A stretch of 64,000 bases of DNA. Origin: Conchiformibius steedae. GTDB lineage: Bacteria > Pseudomonadota > Gammaproteobacteria > Burkholderiales > Neisseriaceae. The position numbers and the translations under genes were made by a program. The notes under the pieces were generated by a model. It worked only from the letters and a program-made list of their open reading frames with translations. It was not told the DNA's origin and made no database searches. The stretch lies in the NCBI RefSeq assembly GCF_014054725.1, contig NZ_CP059563.1, positions 1,763,749-1,827,748 on the forward strand, read 5' to 3'. This document shows, one piece after another, positions 36,170 to 46,425 of the stretch (position 1 is its first letter; the number at the start of each line of letters is the position of its first letter).

Positions 36170-37630
36170 TTAAGCAGCTTGAACCACCTGCAAAGTATCC
36201 GTTGAACCGCTGTGGCACATTTTCTGCCCGCTGGTAATAATATATTGGTCGCCGCTTTCCAATAATCCGCGCGATTTCAACAAAGCCTCTACTTCCGCCA
36301 ACGCCGTATCGTGGTTACAGCTTACCGCCAAACGCAGCGGACGCACCCCACGGTACATCGCCATGCGCCGTTGCACCAAATGGCTGGGCGTAAGCGCATA
36401 AACGGGAATCAACAGCTCATAACGGCTGATTTGAAACGCCGTATTGCCCTGCTCGGTTAATGCCACCACCGCTTTGGCGCGGGTATGACGGGCAATATGC
36501 GCCACCGCACCCGCAATGGCATGGTCAATCCGCCCAGTTTCCTGAATATGGCTGTCGCCCGCGCCCACCAGCGAATCCTGTTCTTTTTCCACCGCCGCAC
36601 AAATCTTTGCCATTTGTATTACGGTTTCAAACGGATAGTTACCAATCGCGGTTTCGGCGGAACACATCACCGCATCCGTTCCATCCAACACCGCATTGGC
36701 AACATCGCTGACTTCAGCGCGGGTAGGCACAGGATTTTCAATCATGCTTTCCATCATCTGCGTGGCGGTAATGCTGAAACGGCGCAATTCGCGGGCGCGT
36801 TGAATCATGCGTTTTTGCAGCGCAGGCACGGCAGCATTACCCACTTCCACCGCCAAATCGCCCCGCGCCACCATAATTCCGTCTGAAGCCTTAATAATTT
36901 CATCTAAATTTTCAATGGCTTCTACGCGCTCAATTTTCGCCACCAAACCAGGTTTCACCCCGTCTGTGCATTCTGCATCAATGTGTTTACGCGCCAATTC
37001 CATATCGGCAGCATCTTTCACAAAGCTCACCGCCACATAATCACAACCGATTTTAATCGCGGTTTTCAAATCGCGAAAATCTTTTTCGGTCAATGCCCCC
37101 GCGCTCAATCCGCCGCCTTGTTTGTTGATGCCTTTATTGCTTTTTAAAACATGGCTGTTTTTCACAGTCGTCAAAATTTCGCTGCCGCGCACCTCGTTTA
37201 CCGTCAAGGTCAGCAAACCGTCGTCCAACAACAGCACATCGCCTGCGCGGACATCATTGGGCAGTTCGCGGTAATCCAAACCGATGCGCTCGCCCGTGCC
37301 TTCGCCCGTAAACGCCGCATCTAAAATCAAGTTTGCGCCTTCTTTCAGTGCCACCGCACCGTCTGCAATTTTGCCTACGCGGATTTTCGGACCTTGCAAA
37401 TCCGCCATAATCGCCACTTCGCGCTCGGCTTCTTCGGCGGCACGACGCACGATTTTGGCGTTTTCTTCGTGAAATTCGGCGGTGCCGTGGCTAAAATTAA
37501 AACGAACCACATTCACGCCCCCAGCCATAATCATATCGCGCAACAGGGCAACATTATTGCTGGCAGGTCCTAACGTGGCGATGATTTTGGTGTTGTGGCG
37601 GATGCGGGTGGTATCCCGATGGTGTGTCAT
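36170..37630 (-). CDS. pyk: Pyruvate kinase
   Basis: 486-residue glycolytic enzyme turning phosphoenolpyruvate and ADP into pyruvate and ATP. It has T-K-I-I-A-T-L-G-P-A, R-F-N-F-S-H-G, the active-site K-I-E of V-A-K-I-E-R-V-E-A-I, M-V-A-R-G-D-L-A-V-E and T-Q-M-M-E-S-M. The C-terminal allosteric domain is complete. Overall closest to the PykA (type II) branch. The gene lies 108 bases downstream of the outer-membrane protein gene, with that gene's terminator between them. Confidence 0.96.
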   Translation of the reverse strand: MTHHRDTTRIRHNTKIIATLGPASNNVALLRDMIMAGGVNVVRFNFSHGTAEFHEENAKIVRRAAEEAEREVAIMADLQGPKIRVGKIADGAVALKEGANLILDAAFTGEGTGERIGLDYRELPNDVRAGDVLLLDDGLLTLTVNEVRGSEILTTVKNSHVLKSNKGINKQGGGLSAGALTEKDFRDLKTAIKIGCDYVAVSFVKDAADMELARKHIDAECTDGVKPGLVAKIERVEAIENLDEIIKASDGIMVARGDLAVEVGNAAVPALQKRMIQRARELRRFSITATQMMESMIENPVPTRAEVSDVANAVLDGTDAVMCSAETAIGNYPFETVIQMAKICAAVEKEQDSLVGAGDSHIQETGRIDHAIAGAVAHIARHTRAKAVVALTEQGNTAFQISRYELLIPVYALTPSHLVQRRMAMYRGVRPLRLAVSCNHDTALAEVEALLKSRGLLESGDQYIITSGQKMCHSGSTDTLQVVQAA

Positions 37631-37659
37631 GAAGCATTATCCTTATTACAAAAATAAAT

Positions 37660-37705
37660 AAAAATACCGCAAAAGGGCAACGGCGAATCCGATACCCTTT
37701 TGCGG
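37660..37705 (-). terminator. Terminator of the outer-membrane protein gene
   Basis: On the minus strand CCGCAAAAGGG pairs with CCCTTTTGCGG (11 bp) around a 17-base loop, followed by TATTTTTATTT. Confidence 0.85.
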
Positions 37706-37738
37706 CGGAGATTACAAAATCAACGGTTTAAACCACCA

Positions 37739-38833
37739 TTAGAATTTGTATTGTACGCCTGCGCCCAAGTAGTTCGCGCCTTTCCATTCCGCGCCTTGGT
37801 TTTTGGCACGTTTGGCATCTTTCAAGCGGAATACATGGTCGTAATCGGCACGCACAGCCCAGTTATCGTTCAAGCCGTAGGTTACGCCCACGCCTGCAGT
37901 CGGACGGGCAACGTATTTGCCTTTGTTGATTTCTTTACTGTCGTGCTGTACGCCTGCCGCACCCACTTTACCGAATACGCGCAAACGCTCGTTGATGTTG
38001 CCGCCGATGGTGGCACGCGCACCGAAAGTGCGGTTCAAAGCACAAATAAATTCTTTATAGTGATGACGGCGACCTGCCATGTAGAACAGTTCCGCGCCCA
38101 ACAGGTCGTTAAACTGCACCCCCGCGCCCACTTGTGCGCCCAAACGCACATCATCGCTGTCTTGGTTGACATTAATCTGTGCTTGGTCTTTGCGGTAGGG
38201 GTGGGTAATGGTGGTATTGTTGCTGATTTTCACACCGTCATGCAAAAAGCCCAAAGTACCGAATACATAGGGGGCAATGCGGGTAGCACTCATTTTGGGT
38301 GCAGGCTCGCTGACTGCTACAGGCTCGGTAACGGCAACAGGCTCTTTTACCGGTTCTGCCACAGGCTCGGCAGGTTTGGCTTTCACAAACTGTACGGGAC
38401 GGGGCGCGTTGTCGCTGAACCAGTTGTCGCACTGACCCATGGTTACGCGCACCACCGAACCTTCGTTATCGGTATAGGCATTAATCGGCATATCGGGACC
38501 AAACGGAACATATTTGCCTTGCAGGGCAACGGATACGCCGTCGCGTCCGTCTTTATGCCCTACGCCCAAATCACATGCGCCCATTTTGTATTCTTCGCCC
38601 AAATCGCTCAATTTGGCTTGCTGTACGCCTTTTTCGCCTTTACGCAGCAAGGGGGGTTTGTGTGTGAAAGGCTGATAAAAACGGGCAGTACCATTGCTGA
38701 CGGCAGCATCACATTCGGCAGCGGTATCGTAGCCAACGTTGCCCTGTGCATCGGTAATCATGTCGGCTTGCGCACCGGTGGCACCCAAAGCCAAACAAAA
38801 TGCCGATATAATTGATAAAATTTTATTTTTCAT
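37739..38833 (-). CDS. Outer-membrane beta-barrel protein with N-terminal surface/periplasmic domain
   Basis: 364 residues with a signal peptide ending at A-Q-A-D (about residue 23). Residues 24-150 form an unrecognised domain with three cysteines (A-E-C-D, G-A-C-D, G-Q-C-D). A linker of repeated E-P-V-A units (about 155-180) leads to a C-terminal OmpA-like eight-strand barrel (about 185-364) that ends in Y-L-G-A-G-V-Q-Y-K-F, the aromatic C-terminus recognised by the BAM machinery. Long loops contain a Cys in E-F-I-C-A-L-N. Expected to be abundant: it has its own terminator and no close partner. Adhesin or serum-resistance roles are possible but only inferred. Confidence 0.8.
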   Translation of the reverse strand: MKNKILSIISAFCLALGATGAQADMITDAQGNVGYDTAAECDAAVSNGTARFYQPFTHKPPLLRKGEKGVQQAKLSDLGEEYKMGACDLGVGHKDGRDGVSVALQGKYVPFGPDMPINAYTDNEGSVVRVTMGQCDNWFSDNAPRPVQFVKAKPAEPVAEPVKEPVAVTEPVAVSEPAPKMSATRIAPYVFGTLGFLHDGVKISNNTTITHPYRKDQAQINVNQDSDDVRLGAQVGAGVQFNDLLGAELFYMAGRRHHYKEFICALNRTFGARATIGGNINERLRVFGKVGAAGVQHDSKEINKGKYVARPTAGVGVTYGLNDNWAVRADYDHVFRLKDAKRAKNQGAEWKGANYLGAGVQYKF

Positions 38834-39030
38834 GAGGTTAAGGCTCTTGTTAAAGTGTTTGCATACACAGGGAAAACGGCAGGCGTTTGCCCCGCATGAA
38901 GTCCGCTGCCGCCGTCAGCCTGTGTATCGGGCATTATCGGCAGTATCGGAATCCCATGCGGATTGTAAACGCGAAAGCTGCTGTTTGGCAAGAGAATACG
39001 GGGATAAAAAACCCACTGCCACACTCGGAC

Positions 39031-39079
39031 AAAAAACGGATTGCCTGCCCCAGCCTTGCAGCTTGGCAGACAATCCGTT
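39031..39079 (-). terminator. Terminator of groESL
   Basis: On the minus strand AACGGATTG-C/T-CTGCC arms (39035-39049 with 39065-39079) form a 14-bp stem with one mismatch, followed by TTTTTT. It lies 43 bases after the groL stop codon. Confidence 0.85.
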
Positions 39080-39122
39080 GGCAGCGTTACCGAAAACGGT
39101 TAAGGCTGTCGGGTATCGGGCA

Positions 39123-40802
<1,680 letters not shown>

Positions 40803-40829
40803 TTAACCAGTTACAGAAAGTCTGAAAAC

Positions 40830-41117
40830 TTATTCTACAATACCGAAAATGTCTTCTTCGCGCATTACCAGCAGTTCTTCGCCATCTACTTTAACGGTTT
40901 GACCGCTGTATTTGCCGAAAATCACTTTATTGCCCACTTTAACGTCTAAAGGACGACGCTCGCCGTCTTTACCGCGCTTGCCTTCGCCCACGGCGATGAT
41001 TTCGCCCATATCGGGTTTTTCGGCAGCCGAACCGGGCAGGATAATACCCGATGCGGTTTTTTCTTCGGCTTCAAGGCGTTTTACAACCACGCGGTCGTGC
41101 AGAGGACGGATAGTCAT
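40830..41117 (-). CDS. groS: Co-chaperonin GroES
   Basis: 95-residue heptameric lid of Gro[16 protein letters not shown] opens the fold, the mobile loop is [11 protein letters not shown], and the roof hairpin is near E-R-R-P-L-D-V. TTGGAGAAACACAC precedes the ATG. First gene of groESL. Confidence 0.98.
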   Translation of the reverse strand: MTIRPLHDRVVVKRLEAEEKTASGIILPGSAAEKPDMGEIIAVGEGKRGKDGERRPLDVKVGNKVIFGKYSGQTVKVDGEELLVMREEDIFGIVE

Positions 41118-41164
41118 GTGTGTTTCTCCAAAAATAAGTTGGCTAGTAAATCAATACAGCCCGC

Positions 41165-41193
41165 TAAATAGGGCTGCGGCAGACGAATTCAAG
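41165..41193 (-). promoter_or_regulatory. Sigma-32 heat-shock promoter of groESL
   Basis: On the minus strand CTTGAAT (41187-41193) and CCCTATTTA (41165-41173) are 13 bases apart, close to the sigma-32 consensus CTTGAAA-N11..16-CCCCATNT. This fits RpoH control of groESL. No CIRCE element (TTAGCACTC-N9-GAGTGCTAA) is seen. The -35 hexamer sits in one arm of an inverted repeat TTCAAGCAC/GTGCTTGAA (41188-41226). Confidence 0.7.
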
Positions 41194-41239
41194 CACTGGC
41201 AACAAAATTTTTTTTCTGTGCTTGAAAACATTGGTTTTT

Positions 41240-41602
41240 TCATAACCACAACCACGCCCACACTTTGCGTCCTTCGCTTTGCAGCAGGGTAAAGGTACGA
41301 CAGGCAGCGGCGGTGGTCATGCACTCCAAGCCCATGCCCTGCGCTGCCAACGCTGCCATGATTTTGGGGTGGACAAACTGCTGTTTGCTGCCCGTTCCCA
41401 ACAACACCACTTCCGCGCCTGCCTGCTGCGCGGCTTGAAAACTGTCGGCAGTCAAGTCCTGCCACAATGTTTCATCTGGAACAGAAATTGCCCCGTCTGC
41501 CGACACGGTAACGCGCTGATAATGCTGTCCGTCAATCACAATGCCCTGCTCGTCCATGCCTTCAATTACGGCGCGTTCGCAGTGGATTTCTTCAATATCC
41601 AT
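41240..41602 (-). CDS. Mth938-like (DUF498) domain protein
   Basis: 120-residue single-domain protein of the Mth938/NDUFAF3-like family. The middle part E-V-V-L-L-G-T-G-S-K-Q-Q-F and the following Q-G-M-G-L-E-C-M-T-T-A-A-A-C-R-T-F are the family core. In mitochondria a relative helps assemble complex I; the bacterial role is unknown. It lies between cytochrome b561 and groES on the same strand, separated from the former by a terminator. Confidence 0.85.
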   Translation of the reverse strand: MDIEEIHCERAVIEGMDEQGIVIDGQHYQRVTVSADGAISVPDETLWQDLTADSFQAAQQAGAEVVLLGTGSKQQFVHPKIMAALAAQGMGLECMTTAAACRTFTLLQSEGRKVWAWLWL

Positions 41603-41655
41603 TATCCAACCTGTTTATATAAAGGCGCGATGGTAGCGCATTGCCCCGCAAACAG

Positions 41656-41679
41656 CAAAAACCGCGCACAAGGCGCGGT
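41656..41679 (-). terminator. Terminator of the cytochrome b561 gene
   Basis: On the minus strand ACCGCGC pairs with GCGCGGT around a five-base loop, followed by TTTT. Confidence 0.75.
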
Positions 41680-41698
41680 ATGGTGTATGTATTGGTTT

Positions 41699-42262
41699 TT
41701 ATTTATCAGCAGTTTGGCTGGAATCAGACGGCGCAGGCGAAACATCACGGCGCGGACCTGCCATGCGGTTAATCAGTTTTTCGCCGCGAATCTGATGAAT
41801 AATGGCAAACAAAATATGTCCACCTGCCAAAGCAAACAACGCCCAAGCCAATTCGCCGTGCCAACCGCCTAATTTGGTCATCCACTGAATGCGCTCGGGC
41901 GCAGCCGTCATTACCTGCACACCAAACACTTCCAAGTCCTGCCCCGCTGCCCCGTATTGGCGCAACAACGCCACCGCAGGCACAGCCAGCATCAGCACAT
42001 ACAACACACCATGCCCGATATGCGCCCCCACATGGCTGCGCGGACGTTTGCCCCGCTGCCACAACGCCCACACCAGCCGCAGCACCACCAACACCATCAG
42101 CACAAAGCCCACACTTTTATGATAAGCCATCAGGCTTAAATATTCCTCGTTATAAGTCCAAGCTGCTGCGGTAAACAGCATAAAAGCACACAAAACCACC
42201 ATCAACCAATGCAGCACACGGCTTACCGTACCGTAATATTGCGGCGTATCCGAAGCAAACAT
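41699..42262 (-). CDS. Cytochrome b561
   Basis: 187-residue inner-membrane di-haem cytochrome b of the bacterial b561 family. Four membrane helices are visible; candidate haem-ligand histidines are in R-V-L-H-W-L-M, Y-H-K-S-V-G, H-V-G-A-H-I-G-H and G-G-H-I-L-F-A-I-I-H. The E. coli relative CybB oxidises ubiquinol and reduces superoxide. The ATG at 42262 (M-F-A-S-D-T-P) is preferred to one ten codons upstream, as the family begins just before Y-G-x-V-S-R-V-L-H-W. The hydrophilic tail ends in Asp/Ser-rich residues. Confidence 0.9.
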   Translation of the reverse strand: MFASDTPQYYGTVSRVLHWLMVVLCAFMLFTAAAWTYNEEYLSLMAYHKSVGFVLMVLVVLRLVWALWQRGKRPRSHVGAHIGHGVLYVLMLAVPAVALLRQYGAAGQDLEVFGVQVMTAAPERIQWMTKLGGWHGELAWALFALAGGHILFAIIHQIRGEKLINRMAGPRRDVSPAPSDSSQTADK

Positions 42263-42531
42263 ACTCAAATTTCCATCCAGTTTAAAAAACAATATTATAC
42301 GCGATTGATAAAATCATATTTCAACAAAATTTTAACAAAGGTGTTTCAACACACAGGACAACACATTAAGCGCAGCCCTACGTATTGCCCCGATTGGGTA
42401 GGATTTGCATACCATCCCATAAAAGCACATTTTATCGCCATCAACAGCAAAGTTTCAAACTGAAAAATATTTTAATTTTATGTAAATACAACACCGCACA
42501 ACAAACCGATAAAAATTCTATGCCAAAACGC
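42263..42531. other. AT-rich intergenic region
   Basis: About 270 bases between the cytochrome b561 start and the 4.5S RNA promoter. It is rich in A and T, with stop codons in all frames, and no gene, uptake word or clear hairpin is seen. It presumably holds the promoter of the cytochrome gene near 42265-42330. Confidence 0.4.
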
Positions 42532-42559
42532 TTGCAGTTTTGGCGCGGCTGGGTATAAT
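42532..42559 (+). promoter_or_regulatory. Promoter of the 4.5S RNA gene
   Basis: TTGCAG (42532-42537) and a consensus TATAAT (42554-42559) with a 16-base spacer; the RNA would start about ten bases further, matching the predicted 5' end at 42569. Confidence 0.85.
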
Positions 42560-42568
42560 GCGCACGCA

Positions 42569-42667
42569 GTAGCGGGTCTCTCCGCATGGCAATTTCAGGC
42601 AACGGGTCAGGGGCGGAAGCCAGCAGCCCACTTGGAAAAGTCAGTGCCGGAGGTCTGGCTCGCTACC
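42569..42667 (+). ncRNA. ffs: Signal recognition particle 4.5S RNA
   Basis: About 99 nucleotides. The universal SRP domain IV is present: GGTCAGG, then GGAAGC-x-AGCAGCC and GTGCCGG, forming the Ffh-binding hairpin with the asymmetric loop. The ends GTAGCG (42569-42574) and CGCTAC (42661-42666) close the long rod-like helix. With Ffh and FtsY it targets nascent membrane proteins. A consensus promoter lies directly upstream and a strong terminator about 30 bases downstream. Exact 3' end is an estimate. Confidence 0.93.
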
Positions 42668-42697
42668 CTTTATCATGATGATTTCCTTTCTGGTTGA

Positions 42698-42739
42698 GAT
42701 AAAAACCCGTATCAGTAACGATGCGGGTTTTTATCTTTT
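42698..42739 (+). terminator. Terminator after ffs
   Basis: Perfect 12-bp stem GATAAAAACCCG/CGGGTTTTTATC with a 14-base loop, followed by TTTT. The bases between it and pyrI (42740-42866) hold no gene. Confidence 0.88.
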
Positions 42740-42866
42740 CAGGGATTTTTGATAGCACCATGCCTGTGTTTATAAATGCAAACACCTGTTAACAAAGATT
42801 AAGTTTTGTATTGGCATACATGGCTTGATACCCTTGTAATCAATTGATATTGATGCCAGCAGCTAC

Positions 42867-42895
42867 AGCACAGGACAAGCCAACTGCCCTGTGCT
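42867..42895 (-). terminator. Hairpin after pyrBI
   Basis: AGCACAGG/CCTGTGCT 8-bp stem with an outer AGCT/AGCT pairing, 14 bases after the pyrI stop on the minus strand. No U-tract follows, so termination may need Rho. Confidence 0.4.
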
Positions 42896-42908
42896 TGCAG
42901 CTTGGATA

Positions 42909-43367
42909 TTAAGATTCCGCCACTGCTTCCCGCGCAAAGGTTTTTTCGCAATAATGGCATTTGAGTCGGGTTTGTCCGTTTTGCTGTTTCACATAAAAAC
43001 GGCTGCTAACGGGATTGCTGTGGCTGGCGCAATTGGCATTGGGGCAGCGGAACACTTCGCTAATGGTGTCGGGCAGGCGCAGCGGCAGTTTTTGCACCAC
43101 TTTAAAATCGCGGATGGTATTGACCACCGCTTCGGGGGCAAACAGTGCCAAACGGTTGGCATCTTGCTCTGAAAAACTCACTTCTTTGATTTTGATAATG
43201 TCTTTTTTACCTTGGGTTTGACTGGGCAGGTTAAAACCCACGGTAACGGCGCTGCCGTATGCCAACAGCTTAAATTGGCGCAAAATGGTTAAGCCTAATC
43301 CTGCGGGAATGTGGTCAATTACAGTGCCGTTTTCAATCGCCTGTACGCTGAGGGTGTTTTGTTCCAT
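42909..43367 (-). CDS. pyrI: Aspartate carbamoyltransferase regulatory chain
   Basis: 152-residue regulatory subunit that binds CTP or ATP and tunes PyrB. The allosteric domain has [12 protein letters not shown] and K-K-D-I-I-K-I-K; the zinc domain has four Cys in C-P-N-A-N-C and K-C-H-Y-C. It follows pyrB by 11 bases. The last residues [11 protein letters not shown] are a normal end. Confidence 0.97.
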   Translation of the reverse strand: MEQNTLSVQAIENGTVIDHIPAGLGLTILRQFKLLAYGSAVTVGFNLPSQTQGKKDIIKIKEVSFSEQDANRLALFAPEAVVNTIRDFKVVQKLPLRLPDTISEVFRCPNANCASHSNPVSSRFYVKQQNGQTRLKCHYCEKTFAREAVAES

Positions 43368-43378
43368 AGCGGGAATCC

Positions 43379-44299
43379 TTATACTTCTTCGTTCAAAATC
43401 AAAGATAAAATTGCCATACGCGCATACACGCCGTTTTGTGCCTGTTCAAAATAGTAGGCGTGTTCGGTAGCATCTACATCGGGGTGGATTTCATCGACAC
43501 GCGGCAGCGGGTGCAAAACGCGCAAATTGCTTTTGGCATGGGCTAACATATGGGCGTGTAAATTGAATTTGCCTTGAATTTTGGCGAATTCTTCGGCATC
43601 AAAACGCTCGCGCTGTACGCGGGTCATGTACAAAATATCTGCCCACGCGACAGCACTTTCCAAATCGGGCAACACTTGCCACGCGCAACCTGCTTCGTCC
43701 AGCTCTTCGGTGATGTAGGCAGGCATCGCCAAGCTGGGCGGCGACACAAAGGCAAAACGGCAGCCGAAGTTTTTGAGGGCTTGGGCGAGCGAATGGACAG
43801 TACGCCCGTATTTTAAATCGCCACACATGGCAATTCCCAAGCCTTCCAGCGTGCCTTGGGTTTCGTAAATGGTTACAAGGTCTAACAGGGTTTGGCTGGG
43901 GTGCTGGTTGGTGCCGTCGCCTGCGTTAATCACGGGTACGGACGAAAATTCGGCAGCGATACGGGCTGCGCCGTCTTGGGGGTGGCGTTGAATCAGAGCA
44001 TCGGCATAGCCCGATACAATGCGCGAAGCATCGGCAAGGGTTTCGCCTTTTTTGGCACTGGTGTGTCCGCCGTCTGAAAAACCGATAATTTTTCCGCCCA
44101 AACGCTGAACGGCGGTTTCAAACGATAAACGGGTGCGGGTGGACGGTTCGTAAAAACACGAGGCAATCAGTTTGTCTTTTAACAGGTCGTTGCGGGGTTC
44201 GCGTTTAAGCTTGAGCGCGGTATCCAGCAGGGCTTGCAGTTGCTCGGTACGCAAATCGGCAATGGAAATCAGGTGTTGTCGGTAAAGCGGATTGGGCAT
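43379..44299 (-). CDS. pyrB: Aspartate carbamoyltransferase catalytic chain
   Basis: 306-residue trimeric enzyme joining carbamoyl phosphate and aspartate in pyrimidine synthesis. It carries [13 protein letters not shown] (carbamoyl-phosphate loop), H-P-x-Q-T-L-L-D-L and H-P-L-P-R-V-D-E-I (240s loop). Class B type that assembles with PyrI. Preceded by a promoter, a 52-codon leader and an attenuator; its start lies inside the leader frame. Confidence 0.98.
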   Translation of the reverse strand: MPNPLYRQHLISIADLRTEQLQALLDTALKLKREPRNDLLKDKLIASCFYEPSTRTRLSFETAVQRLGGKIIGFSDGGHTSAKKGETLADASRIVSGYADALIQRHPQDGAARIAAEFSSVPVINAGDGTNQHPSQTLLDLVTIYETQGTLEGLGIAMCGDLKYGRTVHSLAQALKNFGCRFAFVSPPSLAMPAYITEELDEAGCAWQVLPDLESAVAWADILYMTRVQRERFDAEEFAKIQGKFNLHAHMLAHAKSNLRVLHPLPRVDEIHPDVDATEHAYYFEQAQNGVYARMAILSLILNEEV

Positions 44300-44427
44300 G
44301 ATGGCGATTCCTTATCGGCAAAAGACGGCAAAAAGCCCGTATCGCGAAAACGAAACGGGCTGGAAAATAACAACCGCCACAGCGCAAATGCAGTCAAAAC
44401 AAAGCAGTGGCAAACGGCAGTCATCAT
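44269..44427 (-). CDS. pyrL: pyrBI leader peptide
   Basis: 52-codon frame starting [11 protein letters not shown] and running through the attenuator hairpin, past the pyrB start codon at 44299, to a stop at 44269-44271. The arrangement matches the E. coli pyrBI leader: short promoter-proximal frame, U-rich stretch (GGTTGTTATTTTCC) and intrinsic terminator within the frame. When UTP is scarce, polymerase pausing lets the ribosome follow closely and block the hairpin. Peptide sequence itself need not matter. Not similar in sequence to E. coli PyrL beyond hydrophobic and Phe-rich character. Confidence 0.65.
   Translation of the reverse strand: MMTAVCHCFVLTAFALWRLLFSSPFRFRDTGFLPSFADKESPSCPIRFTDNT
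44331..44361 (-). promoter_or_regulatory. pyrBI attenuator (intrinsic terminator)
   Basis: On the minus strand AGCCCGT pairs with ACGGGCT with further TCG/CGA pairing inside, followed by TTTTTG. It lies 31 bases before the pyrB start and spans leader codons about 23-33. Confidence 0.75.
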
Positions 44428-44454
44428 CAGATAATCATGGCTAAAACGGCGGCG

Positions 44455-44483
44455 ATTATAGGACGATTTGCTCTTGCCTACAA
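44455..44483 (-). promoter_or_regulatory. Promoter of pyrBI
   Basis: On the minus strand TTGTAG (44478-44483) and consensus TATAAT (44455-44460) have a 17-base spacer. RNA would start about 44448, 21 bases before the leader ATG. The -35 box overlaps the stop codon of the upstream gene. Confidence 0.8.
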
Positions 44484-44852
44484 GGGATAATGGGCGCAGA
44501 TAAAGTGAAAGGCGGCTTCGCCAAAGGTGTCGGGGATAACGTGTTGCCACTCTAGGTCTGTGCCACGGCTGTCAATGATGCGTCCTGTTTTGTCGTGGCG
44601 GGTGGCGTACACCACGCGAATCAGGCGATTGCCACAATCGGCTTCTTCCAAAATTCTTTCGGAAAAATGTTGGTTAAACAGGTATTTTTTGGTAGGTGCA
44701 TGGGTACGGTCAAACCATGCGCGGTTGGCGGTACGGCTTTCCAAATCGCCGTAAACGGCGTGTTTGCCTTCCGAACCCACCGCTATCCAATCGGCGGCAA
44801 AAGCGCAGTTTGCGGCACACAGCAAGCACACAACGAAAACAGGTAATTTCAT
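44478..44852 (-). CDS. Small secreted protein, surface-adhesin E-like
   Basis: 124 residues: a signal peptide (K-L-P-V-F-V-V-C-L-L-C-A-A-N-C-A-F-A) followed by about 105 residues with the pattern of the Adhesin_E-type domain: A-D-W-I-A-V-G at the start, Y-G-D-L-E-S-R, a central A-D-C-G-N-R, G-R-I-I-D-S-R-G and W-Q-H-V-I-P-D-T ... F-I-C-A-H near the end. The two mature cysteines could form a disulfide. AAAGGAATTGCA precedes the ATG at 44852. Family match is by eye; function unknown. Confidence 0.65.
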   Translation of the reverse strand: MKLPVFVVCLLCAANCAFAADWIAVGSEGKHAVYGDLESRTANRAWFDRTHAPTKKYLFNQHFSERILEEADCGNRLIRVVYATRHDKTGRIIDSRGTDLEWQHVIPDTFGEAAFHFICAHYPL

Positions 44853-44930
44853 TGCAATTCCTTTAATTTGTTTAGGAAGAATTAAAGCTACTCTGCCTGA
44901 TGGCACGGGTGCGGCGTAAACGGCACAAAA

Positions 44931-44998
44931 CCGCGCCTTTATGGTAAACGTCTCACCGAAAAATGTAAAATTTACGGTGATTTACCACAAAGGCGCGG
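44931..44998 (-). terminator. Long hairpin, terminator of argH
   Basis: 18-base arms CCGCGCCTTTATGGTAAA and its near-perfect complement (44981-44998, one mismatch) enclose a second stem TCACCG/CGGTGA. Read on the minus strand it is followed by TTTTG. Unusually long (68 bases) for a terminator. Confidence 0.7.
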
Positions 44999-45021
44999 TG
45001 TAAAAACGCAACGTTTTCGCG

Positions 45022-46404
45022 TTAATCCGCCAGCTGCGCCAGCCAACGGGCAGCTTGGGCGCGTACCTGTTCGGGGGCAGTGCCGCCCAAATGGTTACGC
45101 GCATTTAAGCTGCCTTCGGGCGTGAGTACGGCAAACACGTCGGCCTCAATCAGGCTGCTGAAGCCACGCAACACGTCCAAAGACAAATCCACCAAATCGC
45201 AGCCGTTTTGTTCGGCATGGCGCACGGCTTGGGCAACGACTTCGTGGCTGTCGCGGAACGGTACGCCTTTTTTCACCAGATAGTCCGCCAAATCCGTTGC
45301 CGTGGCAAAGCCTTGCAACACCGCCGCACGCATATTGTCGGGTTTCACGGTAATGCCGCGCATCATATCGGCGTAAATCCGCAGCGTGTCCACCACCGTG
45401 TCCACCGTGTCAAACAAAGGCTCTTTGTCTTCCTGATTGTCTTTGTTGTACGCCAAAGGCTGTGACTTCATCAACACCAGCAGCCCCGTCAAATGCCCAA
45501 TCACGCGCCCCGATTTGCCGCGCACCAGCTCGGGCACGTCGGGATTTTTTTTCTGCGGCATAATGGACGAACCCGTACAAAAACGGTCGGCAATATCAAT
45601 AAAACCAAAACGCGGACTCATCCACACAATCAACTCTTCGCTCAAACGGCTTAAATGAATCATCAACAGCGAAGCGGCGGCGGTAAATTCAATGGCAAAA
45701 TCGCGGTCGGAAACCGCGTCCAGCGAGTTTTGGCAGATTTCTTCAAAATCCAATAGCTTGGCAGTGGTTTCGCGGCGAATCGGAAACGTTGTTCCCGCCA
45801 GCGCCGCCGCGCCCAAAGGCATACGGTTTACCCGTTTGCGGCAATCCGCCATGCGCTCGTCGTCGCGCCCTAGCATTTCCACATACGCCAGCATATGATG
45901 TCCAAAGCTAACAGGTTGCGCCACCTGCAAATGGGTAAAGCCCGGCATCACCACATCGGCATTTTGCTGCGCCAGTTGCGCCAAAGCCGACTGTACATCA
46001 CGAATCAGGCTGCGAATCACGTCAATTTCGCCGCGCAGCCACAGGCGGATATCGGTGGCGACTTGGTCGTTGCGGCTGCGCCCCGTGTGCAAACGTTTGC
46101 CCGCATCACCGATTTTGTCGGTTAAGCGGCGTTCGATATTCATGTGCACGTCTTCCAAGTCCAGCGACCATTCCAACTTACCCGCTGCGATTTCGTCCTG
46201 AATCTGCGCCATACCGCTTTGAATATCCAACAAATCTTGTGCCGACAAAATGCCTGCTTCGTGCAACATTTGCGCGTGCGCCAGCGAACCTTGAATATCT
46301 GCCTGCGCCAAACGTTTGTCAAAATCAATTGAACCCGTGTATTGCTTTACCAATTCGGAAACAGGCTCGTTAAAACGCCCCGACCAAGTTTTATTGCTGC
46401 TCAT
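45022..46404 (-). CDS. argH: Argininosuccinate lyase
   Basis: 460-residue enzyme splitting argininosuccinate into arginine and fumarate; homotetramer of the fumarase superfamily. It has [28 protein letters not shown] and the mobile loop [12 protein letters not shown]. The start at 46404 (M-S-S-N-K-T-W) is chosen over a TTG five codons upstream. It lies 21 bases downstream of the orphan ParA pair on the same strand, so it may share their transcript. Confidence 0.97.
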   Translation of the reverse strand: MSSNKTWSGRFNEPVSELVKQYTGSIDFDKRLAQADIQGSLAHAQMLHEAGILSAQDLLDIQSGMAQIQDEIAAGKLEWSLDLEDVHMNIERRLTDKIGDAGKRLHTGRSRNDQVATDIRLWLRGEIDVIRSLIRDVQSALAQLAQQNADVVMPGFTHLQVAQPVSFGHHMLAYVEMLGRDDERMADCRKRVNRMPLGAAALAGTTFPIRRETTAKLLDFEEICQNSLDAVSDRDFAIEFTAAASLLMIHLSRLSEELIVWMSPRFGFIDIADRFCTGSSIMPQKKNPDVPELVRGKSGRVIGHLTGLLVLMKSQPLAYNKDNQEDKEPLFDTVDTVVDTLRIYADMMRGITVKPDNMRAAVLQGFATATDLADYLVKKGVPFRDSHEVVAQAVRHAEQNGCDLVDLSLDVLRGFSSLIEADVFAVLTPEGSLNARNHLGGTAPEQVRAQAARWLAQLAD

Positions 46405-46425
46405 ATTTCTTTCTTCCAAAAGGAT

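Noticed and set aside
37700..38815. 371-codon open frame opposite the outer-membrane protein gene
   Set aside because: Shadow of the signal-peptide-bearing minus-strand gene, which has its own terminator and a typical barrel end.
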